A stretch of DNA of 64,000 nt from CAZOZZ01 sp965262425. GTDB lineage: Bacteria > Acidobacteriota > Terriglobia > 20CM-2-55-15. A program made the translations under genes and the position numbers. Where the stretch lies: contig OZ253536.1 of NCBI GenBank assembly GCA_965262425.1, positions 4,154,001 through 4,218,000 on the forward strand, in the 5' to 3' direction. This document shows positions 27,304-36,749 of this stretch, in pieces; position 1 is the stretch's first letter, and each line of letters starts with the position of its first letter. The notes under the pieces are model-generated. The model saw nothing but the letters and a program-made list of their open reading frames with translations. It was not told the DNA's origin and made no database searches.

Positions 27304-27327
27304 AACTCCTTGATGAGGTCGGCCTTA

Positions 27328-28707
27328 CTATGCGATCGCGATCAAGCTCCCCGTGGTGCGGAAGTAGAGAACTCCCCCGGAGACGGCAGGGGTTGCGAAG
27401 CACGGCTCGCCCACGCTGTTACGTGCGAGCAGGTTGTAGGTCGGGCCCGCTTCGAGCACATAAACGTAACCGTTTTCGGATGGGCAGAACACCTTGCCGT
27501 CGGCGGCCACCAGGGACGAGGAAATCGCTGCGCCCGGATCCAGTCGCTTCTCGTACATCCGTTTCCCGGTGTTCGCGTCGAAGCACCGAACGACGCCGGT
27601 GACGTAGCCGAGGTAGATGTAGCCGCGGTAGACGACGGGAGTGGAAATGTAAGACCCTCCCCGACTGGCGTGCCACAGCATGGAGTCGGATGCCCCGGTT
27701 CGCCCGGCCGGCGTAATGTCGCCGGTTGCGTCCGGATCAATGGCGAAGATAGGTGCCTCGGATCCGTGCGAACTCGTAATGTAGATCCATCCGTTCGCGG
27801 CGAAAGGACTTGGTATGGGATTGTCACCCCCGCCTCCAAGGCGCCAGAACTCCTCGCCGGTTTCCAGGTCGTAGGACACGATCCAGGGCCAACTGTTGGT
27901 GACCACCTGGGTTCGGTTCGGGCCGGCGTGAATCAGCGGGGTCCCCCAACTGCGCTCACTTATGCCCTTCCGGGACACCCTCCAGATTTCTTTCCCATCG
28001 GACAGGTCGAGAACAGCGAGGTAAGGATTATCAGGATCGTCGCACTGCAGGGCAATGCGGTTCTGGTGGATCGACGGAGAACTGCCGTATCCCCAGCCGA
28101 TCCCGTACTTGGAAACGTTGACGATCCCCAGATCGCGGCTCCACAACAGACGGCCGTCCAGGTCATAACAGTACAATCCTTCCGACCCGAAGAAGGCGAC
28201 CAGATTCCTCCCATCGGTAGCCAGGCTGGTGTTGGCGTGCGTCGCTTTGGCGTGACGCGTCGACCGTGGAAGGCCGGTACGCGCCGTCTCTCGCCAGAGC
28301 TCCCGCCCGGACTTCTTGTCATAGCAGAGCACCACCCACTTCTGCTCGCCCTTGTCCTCTGCGGCGTCGGTACTCCCGGTCCAGGAGGAGCGATCCACCC
28401 CGGCGTCGCCTCCGAGCGTGAGAGGGACCCGCCCTTCACTGGCAATCGCGCTGGGCACAAATATCCTGTCGCCCCACAGGACGGGACTGGAGTGGCCGAG
28501 GCCCGGGACGTTGGATCGCCACTGAACGCCAGCTATTTTGCCGAGGGTCTCATCGGCATTCCAGGACGCGCGGACCGGAAAACCGTCCGCCACACCCCGA
28601 CCGTGCACACCGCGGAAGGCGGGCCAGTTCCCCTGATCGTCCGCTTGTTGACCGAGGAATGGAACGACAGCCAGTCCCTGCAAGAATCGTCGTCGAGATA
28701 GAAGCAT
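27328..28707 (-). CDS. Tat-exported PQQ-like beta-propeller protein, intact paralogue
   Basis: A 459-residue protein starting with a Tat signal (LSRRRFLQGLAVVPF). The remainder is repeated PQQ-like blades, for example CYDKKSGRELWRETART, CYDLDGRLLWSRDL, SYDLETGEEFWRL and CFDANTGKRMYEKRL. There is no evident dehydrogenase cofactor-binding residue set, so it is classed with PQQ-binding-like propellers, which act as scaffolds or in periplasmic oxidation. Its neighbour at 28842-30294 is a close paralogue that is frameshifted. Confidence 0.82.
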   Translation of the reverse strand: MLLSRRRFLQGLAVVPFLGQQADDQGNWPAFRGVHGRGVADGFPVRASWNADETLGKIAGVQWRSNVPGLGHSSPVLWGDRIFVPSAIASEGRVPLTLGGDAGVDRSSWTGSTDAAEDKGEQKWVVLCYDKKSGRELWRETARTGLPRSTRHAKATHANTSLATDGRNLVAFFGSEGLYCYDLDGRLLWSRDLGIVNVSKYGIGWGYGSSPSIHQNRIALQCDDPDNPYLAVLDLSDGKEIWRVSRKGISERSWGTPLIHAGPNRTQVVTNSWPWIVSYDLETGEEFWRLGGGGDNPIPSPFAANGWIYITSSHGSEAPIFAIDPDATGDITPAGRTGASDSMLWHASRGGSYISTPVVYRGYIYLGYVTGVVRCFDANTGKRMYEKRLDPGAAISSSLVAADGKVFCPSENGYVYVLEAGPTYNLLARNSVGEPCFATPAVSGGVLYFRTTGSLIAIA

Positions 28708-28752
28708 GTTGCCTCCAAGTGGTATTCACAAATCGTTTCGGTATCGTTGCCA

Positions 28753-28821
28753 GTTCCTTCAGTCTTCTGAAGCGGTTCCTTCAGTCCTCTGAAGCCGGTT
28801 CCTTCTGTTTTCTGAACGCCG
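28753..28821. repeat. Three tandem copies of a 22-23-bp unit
   Basis: GTTCCTTCAGTCTTCTGAAG is repeated three times with small changes in the 134-bp gap between the two propeller paralogues. Each unit is itself partly palindromic (CTTCAG/CTGAAG), so a transcript could fold here. Confidence 0.7.
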
Positions 28822-28841
28822 GCACAAACCACCGGGCTCCT

Positions 28842-30294
28842 TTATCCGATCGCGATCAGGCTCCCGGTTGTGCGGAAGTAGAGGACTCCATCGGAAATCG
28901 CCGGGGTTGCGAAGCACGGCTCACCCATGCTGTTACGTGCGAGCACGTTGAAGGTCGGGCCGGCTTCGAGCACGTACACATAGCCGTTTTCGGATGGGCA
29001 GAACACCTTACCGTCGGCGGCCACCAGAGACGCGGTAATCGCCGCGCCAGGATCCAACCGCTTCTCGTACATCCGCCTCCCGGTGTTCGCGTCAAAGCAT
29101 CGGACGACGCCGGTTTCGTAGCCGAAGTAGATGTATCCGCGGTAGACGACCGGAGTTGAAACGTAAGACCCGCCACGACTGGCGTGCCACAACATGGAAT
29201 CGGATGCCCGGGCACCCCTGGCCGGTGTAATGTCGCCGCGCGCGTCAGGATCAACGACGAAGATGGGGGACTCGGATCCGTGCGCGCTCGTAATGTAGAT
29301 CCATCCGTTCGCGACGAAAGGGCTCGGTATCGGGTTGTCCCCCCCGCCTCCAAGCCGCCAGAGTTCCTCGCCGGTCTCCAGGTCGTAGGACACAACCCAG
29401 GGCCATCCGTTGGCGACCACCTGGGTTCCGTTCGGACCGGCGTGAATCAGCGGGGTCCCCCAACTTGCCTCGCTCACCCCCATCCGGGGCGCCCTCCAGA
29501 CCTCTCTTCCATCGGACAGGTCGAGAACAACGAGGAAAGGACTTTCGGGATCGTCGCACAGCAACGCAACGCGGTCCTGGTGAATCGCCGGTGAACTGCC
29601 GTATCCCCGTCCGACCCCGAACTTGGTAATATTGATGACCCCCAGATCACGGCTCCACAACAAGCGGCCGTCCAGGTCATAACAGTACAATCCTTCCGAC
29701 CCGAAGAAGGCGACCAGGCGGCTCCCGTCGGTAGCCAGGCTGGTGTTGGCGTGCGTCGCTTTGGCGTGCCGCGCCGCCTGGGGTCTGCCCGTGCGCGCCG
29801 TCTCCCGCCAGAGTTCCCGCCCGGACTTCTTGTCATAGCAGAGCACCACCCACTTCTGCTCGCCCTTGTCCTCGGCGGGAACAGTGCTCCCGGTCCAATC
29901 TCTGCGATTGACGCCGGCGTCCCCACCGAGCCTGAGTGGGACCCGACCTTCTCTGGCGATGGCGGTCGGCACGAATATCCGGTCGCCCCACAAGACGGGA
30001 CGGGAGTGACCGAGTCCCGGCACGTCCACCCGCCATCGGAAACCATCGACGGGGCCGGGGGTCTCATCAACATCCCAGGAGGTACGGACCGGAAAACCTC
30101 CTGGTGTCGGATTACGCGCACCATCTTGCGAAGGTCTCATCAACATCCCAGGAGGTACGGACCGGAAAACCGTCCGCCACACCCCGACCGTGCGGACCGC
30201 GGAATGCCGGCCAGTTCCCCTGGTGGTCAGCTCGTTGACCGTGGAACGGAGCGACGGCCATACCCTGCAAGAATCGTCGTCGAGATAGAAGCAT
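28842..30294 (-). pseudogene. PQQ-like beta-propeller paralogue disrupted by a 73-bp duplication
   Basis: The N-terminus from ATG 30294 has the same Tat signal as its neighbour (LSRRRFLQGMAVAPF) and reads on to SWDVDET, then falls out of frame to a stop near 30112. The rest of the propeller (from GGFPVRTSWDVDETPGPV to FRTTGSLIAIG) continues in another frame. The cause is a 73-bp segment bounded by 39-bp direct repeats (30060-30098, 30133-30171). The downstream frame has an internal start at 30182 but would lack the export signal. Otherwise it is highly similar to the intact paralogue. Confidence 0.8.
30060..30171. repeat. 39-bp direct repeats bounding a frameshifting insertion
   Basis: The two copies start 73 bp apart and are separated by 34 bp unique sequence. 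As 73 is not a multiple of three, the insertion breaks the propeller gene. Recombination or slippage between the repeats would delete 73 bp and restore the frame. Confidence 0.88.
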
Positions 30295-30309
30295 GTTGCC
30301 TCTCAGCAA

Positions 30310-32649
30310 TTAAGGGCCGGGGGCCTCTTCCTCTTTTTGGCCGTCATCGGTGCCGACGGGGCCGAAATTCGCAGATGGCGCGCGATGTCCGGTCGCCGCT
30401 TCATAGGCCGAAGCGGCACGGATGATGATCGGCTCGTCTCCCGGGCCCGCCCAGAACGAAATCCCCACGGGAAGCGCGATGTCCAGGCGCGTCTCCTCCG
30501 TGTTCGTTTCGCTGTCATAACCGTCCTTGTCTTCGTTCAGAACGAACTTGGGTTCGTAGACGATGTCGTTGAAACCAGCCGGAACGGTGAGTTCGGGAAT
30601 TCCCAGGTTTGCGCTCGTCGGAAACCGACCCCTCGGACGGTCTTTTACCGACGGCTCGCCGGCGTATCCGATTCGCACGGGGGGAATCGTTATGGTCGGG
30701 TTCACGAACAGGTCGATGTCGTTCCTGTGCATGACATTGAGCACCACGAGCCGCATGACGTCACGCATCTTGAGACGCCTGGTGATGCCGTCCGACGCGA
30801 TGTTCTGTTTGTACTCCCAATTACGCATGGCGACTGCGCGAGACTCCGAGTAGTACTTCGAGTTGGCGTTCAGGCTTGTCCAATCGGTGACCGTCGGGTC
30901 TCCCCGACGCATCAGGTACTGCGACAGGTGGAAACTGAAGCTTGCCGTCGCCGGTGAATTATTGATGCTGCGGAGGTTCAAATCCTCCGACAGCGGCGCT
31001 CTGCCTTCGGCGGCTCGCACCAGATAGTCGCGCGTCGACACGTCGTAGCGGGGCACGGCAAACTTGTACTCCCCGTCGTCGTCTTTTTCCTGGATCAACT
31101 CGGGCATGTGGACCGGCAGAATTTCCGCGATCGCGTCCTGAAAGTTGTACTCCATGTTCGGGATCGACGGATCGTCCGGATACTCCGGATCAAAGGATTC
31201 CACGATCTCCGCACCCAACTCATCGCGGAGCACACGAATAATCTCTTCGTTGACAAGATCGCTCATCGCGGCGTCGTTGTCGGTGTGCTTGACCATGTAT
31301 TCGCGGACAACGCCGATACGCATGCCCGCGAGCGGTCGACTGCCCATGGTCTCCCGATCGACGACGACACTCGCGTAGGGGTCCTCGGACATCAGGGCAC
31401 GCGGCAAGGCGCTGTAGATATCCCGTGGATCGTAGTAGCCACGGTCCGGATTCTTGAGCGCGTCGAGAACCATCGCGGCGTCCTTGACCGTCCGGCAATG
31501 AACGCCGGCCCGATCCAGATAAGGCTCCACACCGATGGATCCGCCGTAAGGCATCAGACCCTTGGTTGTGACGAAGCCGACGACACCGTTCCGCCAGGCC
31601 GGCTGACGGCACGACCCTCCGGTCTCCTCACAGATAGAACAGGTGGCAAGATTCGCGCCAACCGACACGGCGGACCCGGAACTCGATCCGCCCGTCTCTC
31701 GCGCGGGATCGTAGGCATTGCAGGTCGTACCCGCCCAACTGCTGCGGGCACCCGAACCGAACGTCCGTACTCCGGCCCTGGCGCCTCCCGGGTTTCCACC
31801 GCCGGCGTTGTATTCGGCAAGATTGGCTTTGGCATAAATAATGGCGCCCTTCGCGCGCAACTCGGCGACGACGGTCGAGTCCTCTGACGGCGCATCCATC
31901 GCATACGCCGCATCGGCGCCGGCTGTCGTACGCATGTCGGTGGTGTCGAATACGTCTTTGAACGAGAATGCGGCGCAGTACATCGGCATCGCGTCCAGAT
32001 CCGGATTCCGACCGAACCGGGCGTCGAGTTCCCCCGCTCGCTCGAGCGCGTCGGGCTGTTGCCGGAAGGCTTCGCATACGGCCGGGCACTCGTTCGGAAG
32101 CGTGCCGGTGGACGGATGAGCGTCACAGCCCGCCTGACACGTCACGCTCCTCTCGCCACGAAGATTGAGCGTCGCGAGCGCATTGAGCTGCCCGGCGTCT
32201 TCGATGCCGACGACCATCCCGTACTGCTGCTGGATGTTGGGATCCGACTGCGTGGCTTCCATGCGTCCAAACTCGACCGGCAACCCGTCGTAGTCCTCGT
32301 AGTCGGGGAGAATTTCACTGACCGCCACCGTCGTCGATGGGAACACGAGCGGAACGCCGGCTCGAACGGCGCCCGTCGCCGGCGTGATCGAAGCCCCATC
32401 TTCGGTGACCAGCTGAGTACACATACCGTTGTACGCTCTGGCACGGTCGACATACGCCTGCACGACCTCGACACACGTCGTCGTGCCTGCCTGGATCGCT
32501 TCCTGAATGTCGTCGATGGTGGCTTCTTCGACCTGGAACCGGCCCTGAGCGAACGCGGTGAGCGACCCGATCGCCAACACGCTGCCGAGCAACACGGCCT
32601 TGCTGACGGTTCGTGCAATGAGGTACCAGTCGCTCGAAAATGTTCTCAT
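30310..32649 (-). CDS. Large exported amidase-signature protein with Cys-rich insertions
   Basis: A 779-residue protein with an N-terminal signal (VLLGSVLAIGSLTAFAQG). The amidase triad is recognisable: AFSFKDVF (Lys), TGGSSSGSAVSV (cis-Ser) and EETGGSCRQPA (nucleophile block, normally DTGGSIR). It is longer than usual amidases (about 450-550) because of an insertion around residues 95-230 with many cysteines (CQAGCDAHP, CPAVCEAF), probably disulfide-bonded. ATG 32649 is supported by AGGAGA. The substrate is unknown. It is about 16 bp upstream of the frameshifted propeller gene. Confidence 0.8.
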   Translation of the reverse strand: MRTFSSDWYLIARTVSKAVLLGSVLAIGSLTAFAQGRFQVEEATIDDIQEAIQAGTTTCVEVVQAYVDRARAYNGMCTQLVTEDGASITPATGAVRAGVPLVFPSTTVAVSEILPDYEDYDGLPVEFGRMEATQSDPNIQQQYGMVVGIEDAGQLNALATLNLRGERSVTCQAGCDAHPSTGTLPNECPAVCEAFRQQPDALERAGELDARFGRNPDLDAMPMYCAAFSFKDVFDTTDMRTTAGADAAYAMDAPSEDSTVVAELRAKGAIIYAKANLAEYNAGGGNPGGARAGVRTFGSGARSSWAGTTCNAYDPARETGGSSSGSAVSVGANLATCSICEETGGSCRQPAWRNGVVGFVTTKGLMPYGGSIGVEPYLDRAGVHCRTVKDAAMVLDALKNPDRGYYDPRDIYSALPRALMSEDPYASVVVDRETMGSRPLAGMRIGVVREYMVKHTDNDAAMSDLVNEEIIRVLRDELGAEIVESFDPEYPDDPSIPNMEYNFQDAIAEILPVHMPELIQEKDDDGEYKFAVPRYDVSTRDYLVRAAEGRAPLSEDLNLRSINNSPATASFSFHLSQYLMRRGDPTVTDWTSLNANSKYYSESRAVAMRNWEYKQNIASDGITRRLKMRDVMRLVVLNVMHRNDIDLFVNPTITIPPVRIGYAGEPSVKDRPRGRFPTSANLGIPELTVPAGFNDIVYEPKFVLNEDKDGYDSETNTEETRLDIALPVGISFWAGPGDEPIIIRAASAYEAATGHRAPSANFGPVGTDDGQKEEEAPGP

Positions 32650-33029
32650 ATTATTCTCCTGTTCCAATCTGGTTATTGCGACCTCACATTCCGGTCGGCC
32701 GTTCCATCCAGGATCCAGTCGCTGCCCGATTGAGTCGTCAGCAGTCTGTCAGGACGAAATTTGGGAAGCTCGGTAGATAGTACGAGGGGCGGGAGTTGGA
32801 GTCAATCAAACTGACACGTCGGCTGCGATTCAGACACTGCGGCGATTTCCTTGAGGCTATCCGATCGATATCGTGTGGTTTTTCGGGCGATAGGAGTTTT
32901 GCGTGGGAAACAGGGAGTTGCAGGATGGTGAAAGGGATGGGTGTGGCTCGAGAAGCGACACGAGTGCGACGACCGCCGGATGATGCGGCAAACAGGGTCG
33001 ATAGAAATCCATGACGAGGGCCCGGTGCG
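32650..33029. other. Non-coding stretch between amidase and insertion sequence
   Basis: About 380 bp without a supported gene. It should hold the amidase promoter and one end of the insertion sequence whose transposase stops at 33030. I could not identify a convincing terminal inverted repeat here. Confidence 0.5.
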
Positions 33030-34685
33030 CTATGGAGGCCGAGGATTCTGCAGTTGATTTGCCAGGGCGCGACGGAGCCGGCGGGTCTTGGCAAGAATCT
33101 TCTTGCGAGCCGTTTCGCTGAGTGTGAGCACCATTTCCTGATGCTCGAGCGGAGAGAGGAAGGCGACGTAGTTTTGGTAGTAAATCAGAATGACGGTAAA
33201 GGTCGGCTGGAGCACATCGAGGATGCGGGGGCGAGTCTTCCGATTCATGTTCCGGCGTTCGATGCGCCGCAGATACCACTGCAGCAGGCTGTAGGTGAGC
33301 AGGACAAAGACGACATGGTTGACCACGAGACTGAATGCGCGGGAAGAGAACTCGGCGAGGCCGGAGAAACACTTGGTTTGCCGGTAGCGCTCTTCAACCA
33401 CGGTGCGCAGCGCATACTCGGTGCGGGTTTGGGCGGGATCCGCAATGCGTTTGGTATCCAAGAGCACCCACTGATCGGTGTGCCCATCGGCATAGCGTTC
33501 ACGGTTGATCACCGCATGGAGCGGGACCGGACAGTTGGAATAGGACTCCAGGTCCCGGACCACGGCCAGTTCCGAACCCACGCGCGTGGTGGCCGGATCG
33601 GGCGGATTTTCGACGGGGCGTTTCTCTAAGGTGCGTTGCCGGGCCTGCTCACGTTTGCGAATCGCGGCGGGCCGATGAAGGGGAGCCGGTTTCTCCGGCG
33701 GTGCAGGAGGCGTCCAAGATTGGAACGTCCCGGGTTGGGCGTCAGCCAGATCGATCGCGTCGCGGGTGATCTCCATGTTGCGACGGGCCGGAATCAGGAT
33801 GTCGATCCCATAATCCTGTTTGCAACGACCAATGGAGGGGCCATCGAGAAACCCCCGGTCCAGGATCAACCGCTTGATGATTCCCGTGCCATGATAGGCC
33901 ACAAACTCGTCGACCATGCGGTACAGTATCGGCAAGTCGTTATCTTTACCCTGACTGACTCGCAGTCCGGCCCATAGGAAGAAGTCCCCGGCGCGATTGG
34001 TGTGGATCAGGGTCACCAGTTTGTAGCACCGGCGCCACTGACACCGGAGTTTCTGTTTGGAGGTCAGTTTTAGACCGTCGACCGGCTTGTTGTGCTCGTT
34101 GAATAGCATCAAGGAGGCGTGTTCATAGGCCGGGTTGTCAGGTAGGAACAGATAGGTCGCATCCCCGATGAACAGCCCTTCCCGATCAAAGGCCCGATGC
34201 TGTCGGAAGATGCCCACCACGTCGCGGTTGAACCAATCCTGGAGGCGATCCGCGTCGGTCTTGCGCGCCATCTTCCGCAGATAGTCCTGATCACAGGGGG
34301 TCTGCCGGTCGTAGCTGTTCTTGTCGTTGAACCCCCCACACTCCAAGGTCACATCGCCGGTCTCCGGGTGGATGGCCCGATGCCCCATCTGGGGGCCGAA
34401 GGCCTGGACCATCCCCCCGCTGCGCACGACATAGGGATAGGCATGAAACTGATGCACCCCGTGGAAGCGCATCGCCACATTGCTGGCGATATAGACCCAC
34501 ACCGGTACGTCGTGCTTCTTCAATGGGGTCGGGTAGCTCCCCGCCAACTTCTCGAGAATCTTCTTGCCCGCGATGGCTCGAAAGAAGTCCGTCTCGGAGA
34601 CCTCTCCGGCCGCCTCGATCGAGTCAAACTCCCCGTCCCGGAACGCGTCGCACACCAACCGGTCGTTGCGTTCAAACACGGTCAT
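33030..34685 (-). CDS. Large DDE transposase (IS4-like fold)
   Basis: A 551-residue transposase. Candidate catalytic residues: GDATYLFL (first Asp, about 176), LDRGFLDG (second Asp, about 275) and VEERYRQTKCF (Glu, about 435), the DDE order with an insertion before the Glu as in IS4-type folds. A proline-rich linker lies at about 325-350 and a basic C-terminus follows. The exact family is not certain. The frame is intact, with GGGGAG before the ATG. Confidence 0.78.
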   Translation of the reverse strand: MTVFERNDRLVCDAFRDGEFDSIEAAGEVSETDFFRAIAGKKILEKLAGSYPTPLKKHDVPVWVYIASNVAMRFHGVHQFHAYPYVVRSGGMVQAFGPQMGHRAIHPETGDVTLECGGFNDKNSYDRQTPCDQDYLRKMARKTDADRLQDWFNRDVVGIFRQHRAFDREGLFIGDATYLFLPDNPAYEHASLMLFNEHNKPVDGLKLTSKQKLRCQWRRCYKLVTLIHTNRAGDFFLWAGLRVSQGKDNDLPILYRMVDEFVAYHGTGIIKRLILDRGFLDGPSIGRCKQDYGIDILIPARRNMEITRDAIDLADAQPGTFQSWTPPAPPEKPAPLHRPAAIRKREQARQRTLEKRPVENPPDPATTRVGSELAVVRDLESYSNCPVPLHAVINRERYADGHTDQWVLLDTKRIADPAQTRTEYALRTVVEERYRQTKCFSGLAEFSSRAFSLVVNHVVFVLLTYSLLQWYLRRIERRNMNRKTRPRILDVLQPTFTVILIYYQNYVAFLSPLEHQEMVLTLSETARKKILAKTRRLRRALANQLQNPRPP

Positions 34686-34698
34686 GCCGGACTCCCCA

Positions 34699-35082
34699 TC
34701 AGGGTTTCTCCCGCCGCAGCTTCTCGATTTGATCCAGCAGCTTCAGAATCCTCCGTTGTACTCGGGTGACCTCGGCCCGGGCCGCGCGATACTGGGTATA
34801 CCGTTCACTCTTCTCTCGCAACCCCTTCACTCGCTCAGCAGGAATCGACAACAACCGGGTCCGGCCCTCCTCGCTCCAGCTCAACACCATCGAGCGGTGC
34901 AACTGTCCCCGCGTACACGCACAGCCAGCCTTGCCGCACTTGCGCGCCAACTCGTACACGGTCCCCTTCACCATCGGCTTGCGTTCATAGCCCACCTCGA
35001 TCAACTCGGCTAACTCATCGATCGCTTCCCGCAAAGCGGCCCGGTACCGGCTCAATCGCGCCAGTTTGCTCTTAGACTGCAT
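34699..35082 (-). CDS. Small DUF6788-like protein linked to the transposase
   Basis: A 127-residue protein with helical ends around a short cysteine motif KCGKAGCACTRGQLH, followed by SMVLSWSEEGRTRLLSIP. This pattern resembles DUF6788-type proteins encoded next to transposases; the cysteines may bind zinc. The C-terminal third is a basic coiled coil (RVQRRILKLLDQIEKLRREK). The start is placed at ATG 35082; an in-frame upstream start at 35145 is possible. Probably an accessory DNA-binding or regulatory protein of the element. Confidence 0.6.
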   Translation of the reverse strand: MQSKSKLARLSRYRAALREAIDELAELIEVGYERKPMVKGTVYELARKCGKAGCACTRGQLHRSMVLSWSEEGRTRLLSIPAERVKGLREKSERYTQYRAARAEVTRVQRRILKLLDQIEKLRREKP

Positions 35083-35437
35083 GTCGTATATATTTATCAC
35101 ATACAGATACCGACGCTTCAACCCCAAAAATCTACATCTTTCCACAAATTGTCGTTTTGGGATTCTTCCAGACCCCGGTGGGACGGCTTAACGTTGCTGG
35201 CTCACTCTACTGTCTGAACTGCAGTCAAGCGTCCGGGAAAAGGCTGCATTTCGTGTTCGGACGGACGAAACTTTTGTGGGGAGATTCAGGATCCATGGGC
35301 ACAATAGGAGGGAGAGAGCGGAAGTCTTCTCGCAGATCAGAAGTTCCAAGTCCAAGGTCCAGAGTCGAGACGCGGAGTAAGTAGCTTCTTGGGGAAGTCT
35401 TTGCCTGTCCGCAACAAATAGGGAGCAACCTGAATTT
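35083..35437. other. Non-coding stretch upstream of the sigma-factor cluster
   Basis: About 355 bp without a supported gene. It contains the outer end of the insertion sequence, a small CGTCCG/CGGACG hairpin (35230-35235 with 35258-35263) and low-complexity TCCAAGTCCAAGGTCCAGAG sequence near 35346. The promoter of the sigma cluster must lie here but no clear -35/-10 pair is visible. Confidence 0.5.
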
Positions 35438-35689
35438 ATGGCCGGTAGATTCAAGACTGCATTCAAAGATGCCTTCCTGACCGCACACACGCTCGTGCTC
35501 GAAGTCCTGGGTGCGTTTTTCCTTGCCCTCTTTATCATTGGTGCGTCCAGTGTGGTTCAGGAATACCAGCGCTATACCGATTCTCCCGAATTTGGTGTGT
35601 GGCGTCTGTGGCTCGCCGGAGTGTTCTCCGTGTCGATGCTTGGGTTTGGGGTCCACAGTTTCTGGAAAGCGAGGAAGATCCGGAAGTGA
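35438..35689 (+). CDS. Small two-TM membrane protein preceding the sigma factor
   Basis: An 83-residue protein with two hydrophobic segments (about 19-40 and 57-75), a short loop between them and a basic C-terminal tail (KARKIRK). The family is not recognised. Its stop overlaps the probable GTG start of the sigma gene (GTGA), which suggests translational coupling and a shared role, for instance as a membrane signal input for the switch. GGGAG lies a little far upstream of the ATG. Confidence 0.55.
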   Translation: MAGRFKTAFKDAFLTAHTLVLEVLGAFFLALFIIGASSVVQEYQRYTDSPEFGVWRLWLAGVFSVSMLGFGVHSFWKARKIRK

Positions 35690-36255
35690 CAGCCCCCCGT
35701 TATCAGAATATGGACGATCCAAAGCTGGTGTCCCTGTGTCTCGGTGGAGATTCAGAAGCCTGGGAAGTCCTGATCATGAGGTATCGCCGGCTGATCTTCT
35801 CGATCCCGGTTAAGTTCGGCTTCTCGCCGGCGGACTGTTCGGATGTGTTCCAGACGGTTTGCGTCAAGCTGATTGAGCACCTGGGGAGTTTAAAGAACGA
35901 ATCGAAGGTCAGCGCCTGGCTGATCACGACGACGACACGTCACTGTATCCAGGTCAAGTCACTGAAATACAGGGACATTTCCGACGAGGAGGAAATTGAA
36001 GCGGCCCCGGATCCGGGTGAAACCATGGAGGAGATTCGAATCCAGTCGGACCAGCAACAGAAGGTTCGAGAAGCCATATCGACTCTGGCCGAGCGGTGCC
36101 GCCGGTTGCTGCAGTTGCTTTATTTTGAAAAATCCGGCCCGAGCTATGAGGACATCGGAAAATCGCTGGACATGCCGGTAGCCAGCATCGGGCCCACCCG
36201 CGCTCGCTGTCTGGACAAGCTGAGGACCATTTTGCGCCGCAAGGGCATCAACTAG
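35686..36255 (+). CDS. ECF-type sigma-70 family RNA polymerase sigma factor
   Basis: A 189-residue sigma factor. Region 2 is visible in AWEVLIMRYRRLIFSIPVKF and the following ADCSDVFQTVCVKLIEHL, with WLITTTTRHC matching the end of region 2. An acidic linker follows (about 100-125). Region 4 is CRRLLQLLYFEKSGPSYEDI followed by IGPTRARCLDKLRTIL, the helix-turn-helix that reads the -35 element. GTG 35686 overlaps the stop of the small membrane protein; ATG 35710 is an alternative. The zinc-finger gene at 36750 is a likely anti-sigma partner. Confidence 0.82.
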   Translation: MTAPRYQNMDDPKLVSLCLGGDSEAWEVLIMRYRRLIFSIPVKFGFSPADCSDVFQTVCVKLIEHLGSLKNESKVSAWLITTTTRHCIQVKSLKYRDISDEEEIEAAPDPGETMEEIRIQSDQQQKVREAISTLAERCRRLLQLLYFEKSGPSYEDIGKSLDMPVASIGPTRARCLDKLRTILRRKGIN

Positions 36256-36256
36256 T

Positions 36257-36529
36257 TAGTGGTCCCCGCCAGAGATAACGTTACTATCTCCGAAGGAGGT
36301 TGCGAGCGGACTGATGAGTGAGATCCACCGCGTGGTATGTGTGACTTTCGACGGTTTTGAGCGTTCGTGAGGGGCAACCTCCATCGGCCCTACGGGTTCG
36401 GGCGGAACGGTACCGTCTTTGGCGTCGCTCCTCCTCACAATGTCGAAGCATTGATTCCTCGTCGCTCCCCCAAATCCGGCACCGTTGCACTCCGAAATCT
36501 AGTAACGCTATCTCTGGCGGGGACCACTA
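36257..36529. repeat. 273-bp palindromic MITE-like element between sigma and anti-sigma genes
   Basis: The ends are 30-bp inverted repeats with one mismatch (TAGTGGTCCCCGCCAGAGAT... at 36257 and its complement ending 36529). The size is close to the 279-bp family at 10971 but the end sequence is different, so it is a separate family. It starts 1 bp after the sigma stop codon. No coding capacity is evident. Together with 220 bp of leader sequence before the zinc-finger gene it explains the long gap inside this cluster. Confidence 0.85.
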
Positions 36530-36749
36530 GGCCAGTTGTTGGCCGAATGTCGCCCAATCAGCGGTCGGCCCGATTGATGCCCGCGAAAGGCTTAGGACTT
36601 TTACGTCGCCTGTTCCACTTTTTTGTATTTTTGTCCGTCCTCCATGGCTCTTTTGTAGTAAGCGCGGGGAACGCGGTTGAATTCTGATCGAAAGCTGAAA
36701 AAACCGAACGCAAGGACGCAACGGTAGAACGACCTAAACGGAGACGACG

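Larger units (their letters stand above)
33030..35082 (-). mobile_element. Two-gene insertion sequence (DDE transposase plus small Cys protein)
   Basis: A transposase gene and a small upstream gene, 13 bp apart on the minus strand, form a compact unit between unrelated host genes. The coordinates given are the coding limits; the true ends lie outside them and I could not resolve terminal repeats or a target duplication by eye. Confidence 0.65.

Noticed and set aside
27310..28701. Long plus-strand frame opposite the intact propeller gene
   Set aside because: An antisense shadow; a similar shadow appears opposite the paralogue, as expected from sequence similarity, and no domain is visible.
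28753..28821. Possible CRISPR array
   Set aside because: The units are contiguous tandem repeats without spacers; no cas genes are in the window.
30970..30990. GGTTCAAATCC resembling a tRNA T-arm
   Set aside because: It is inside the amidase coding sequence and no acceptor, D or anticodon arms surround it.
36367..36687. Plus-strand frame starting inside the palindromic element
   Set aside because: It spans an element boundary into leader sequence and has no recognisable features.
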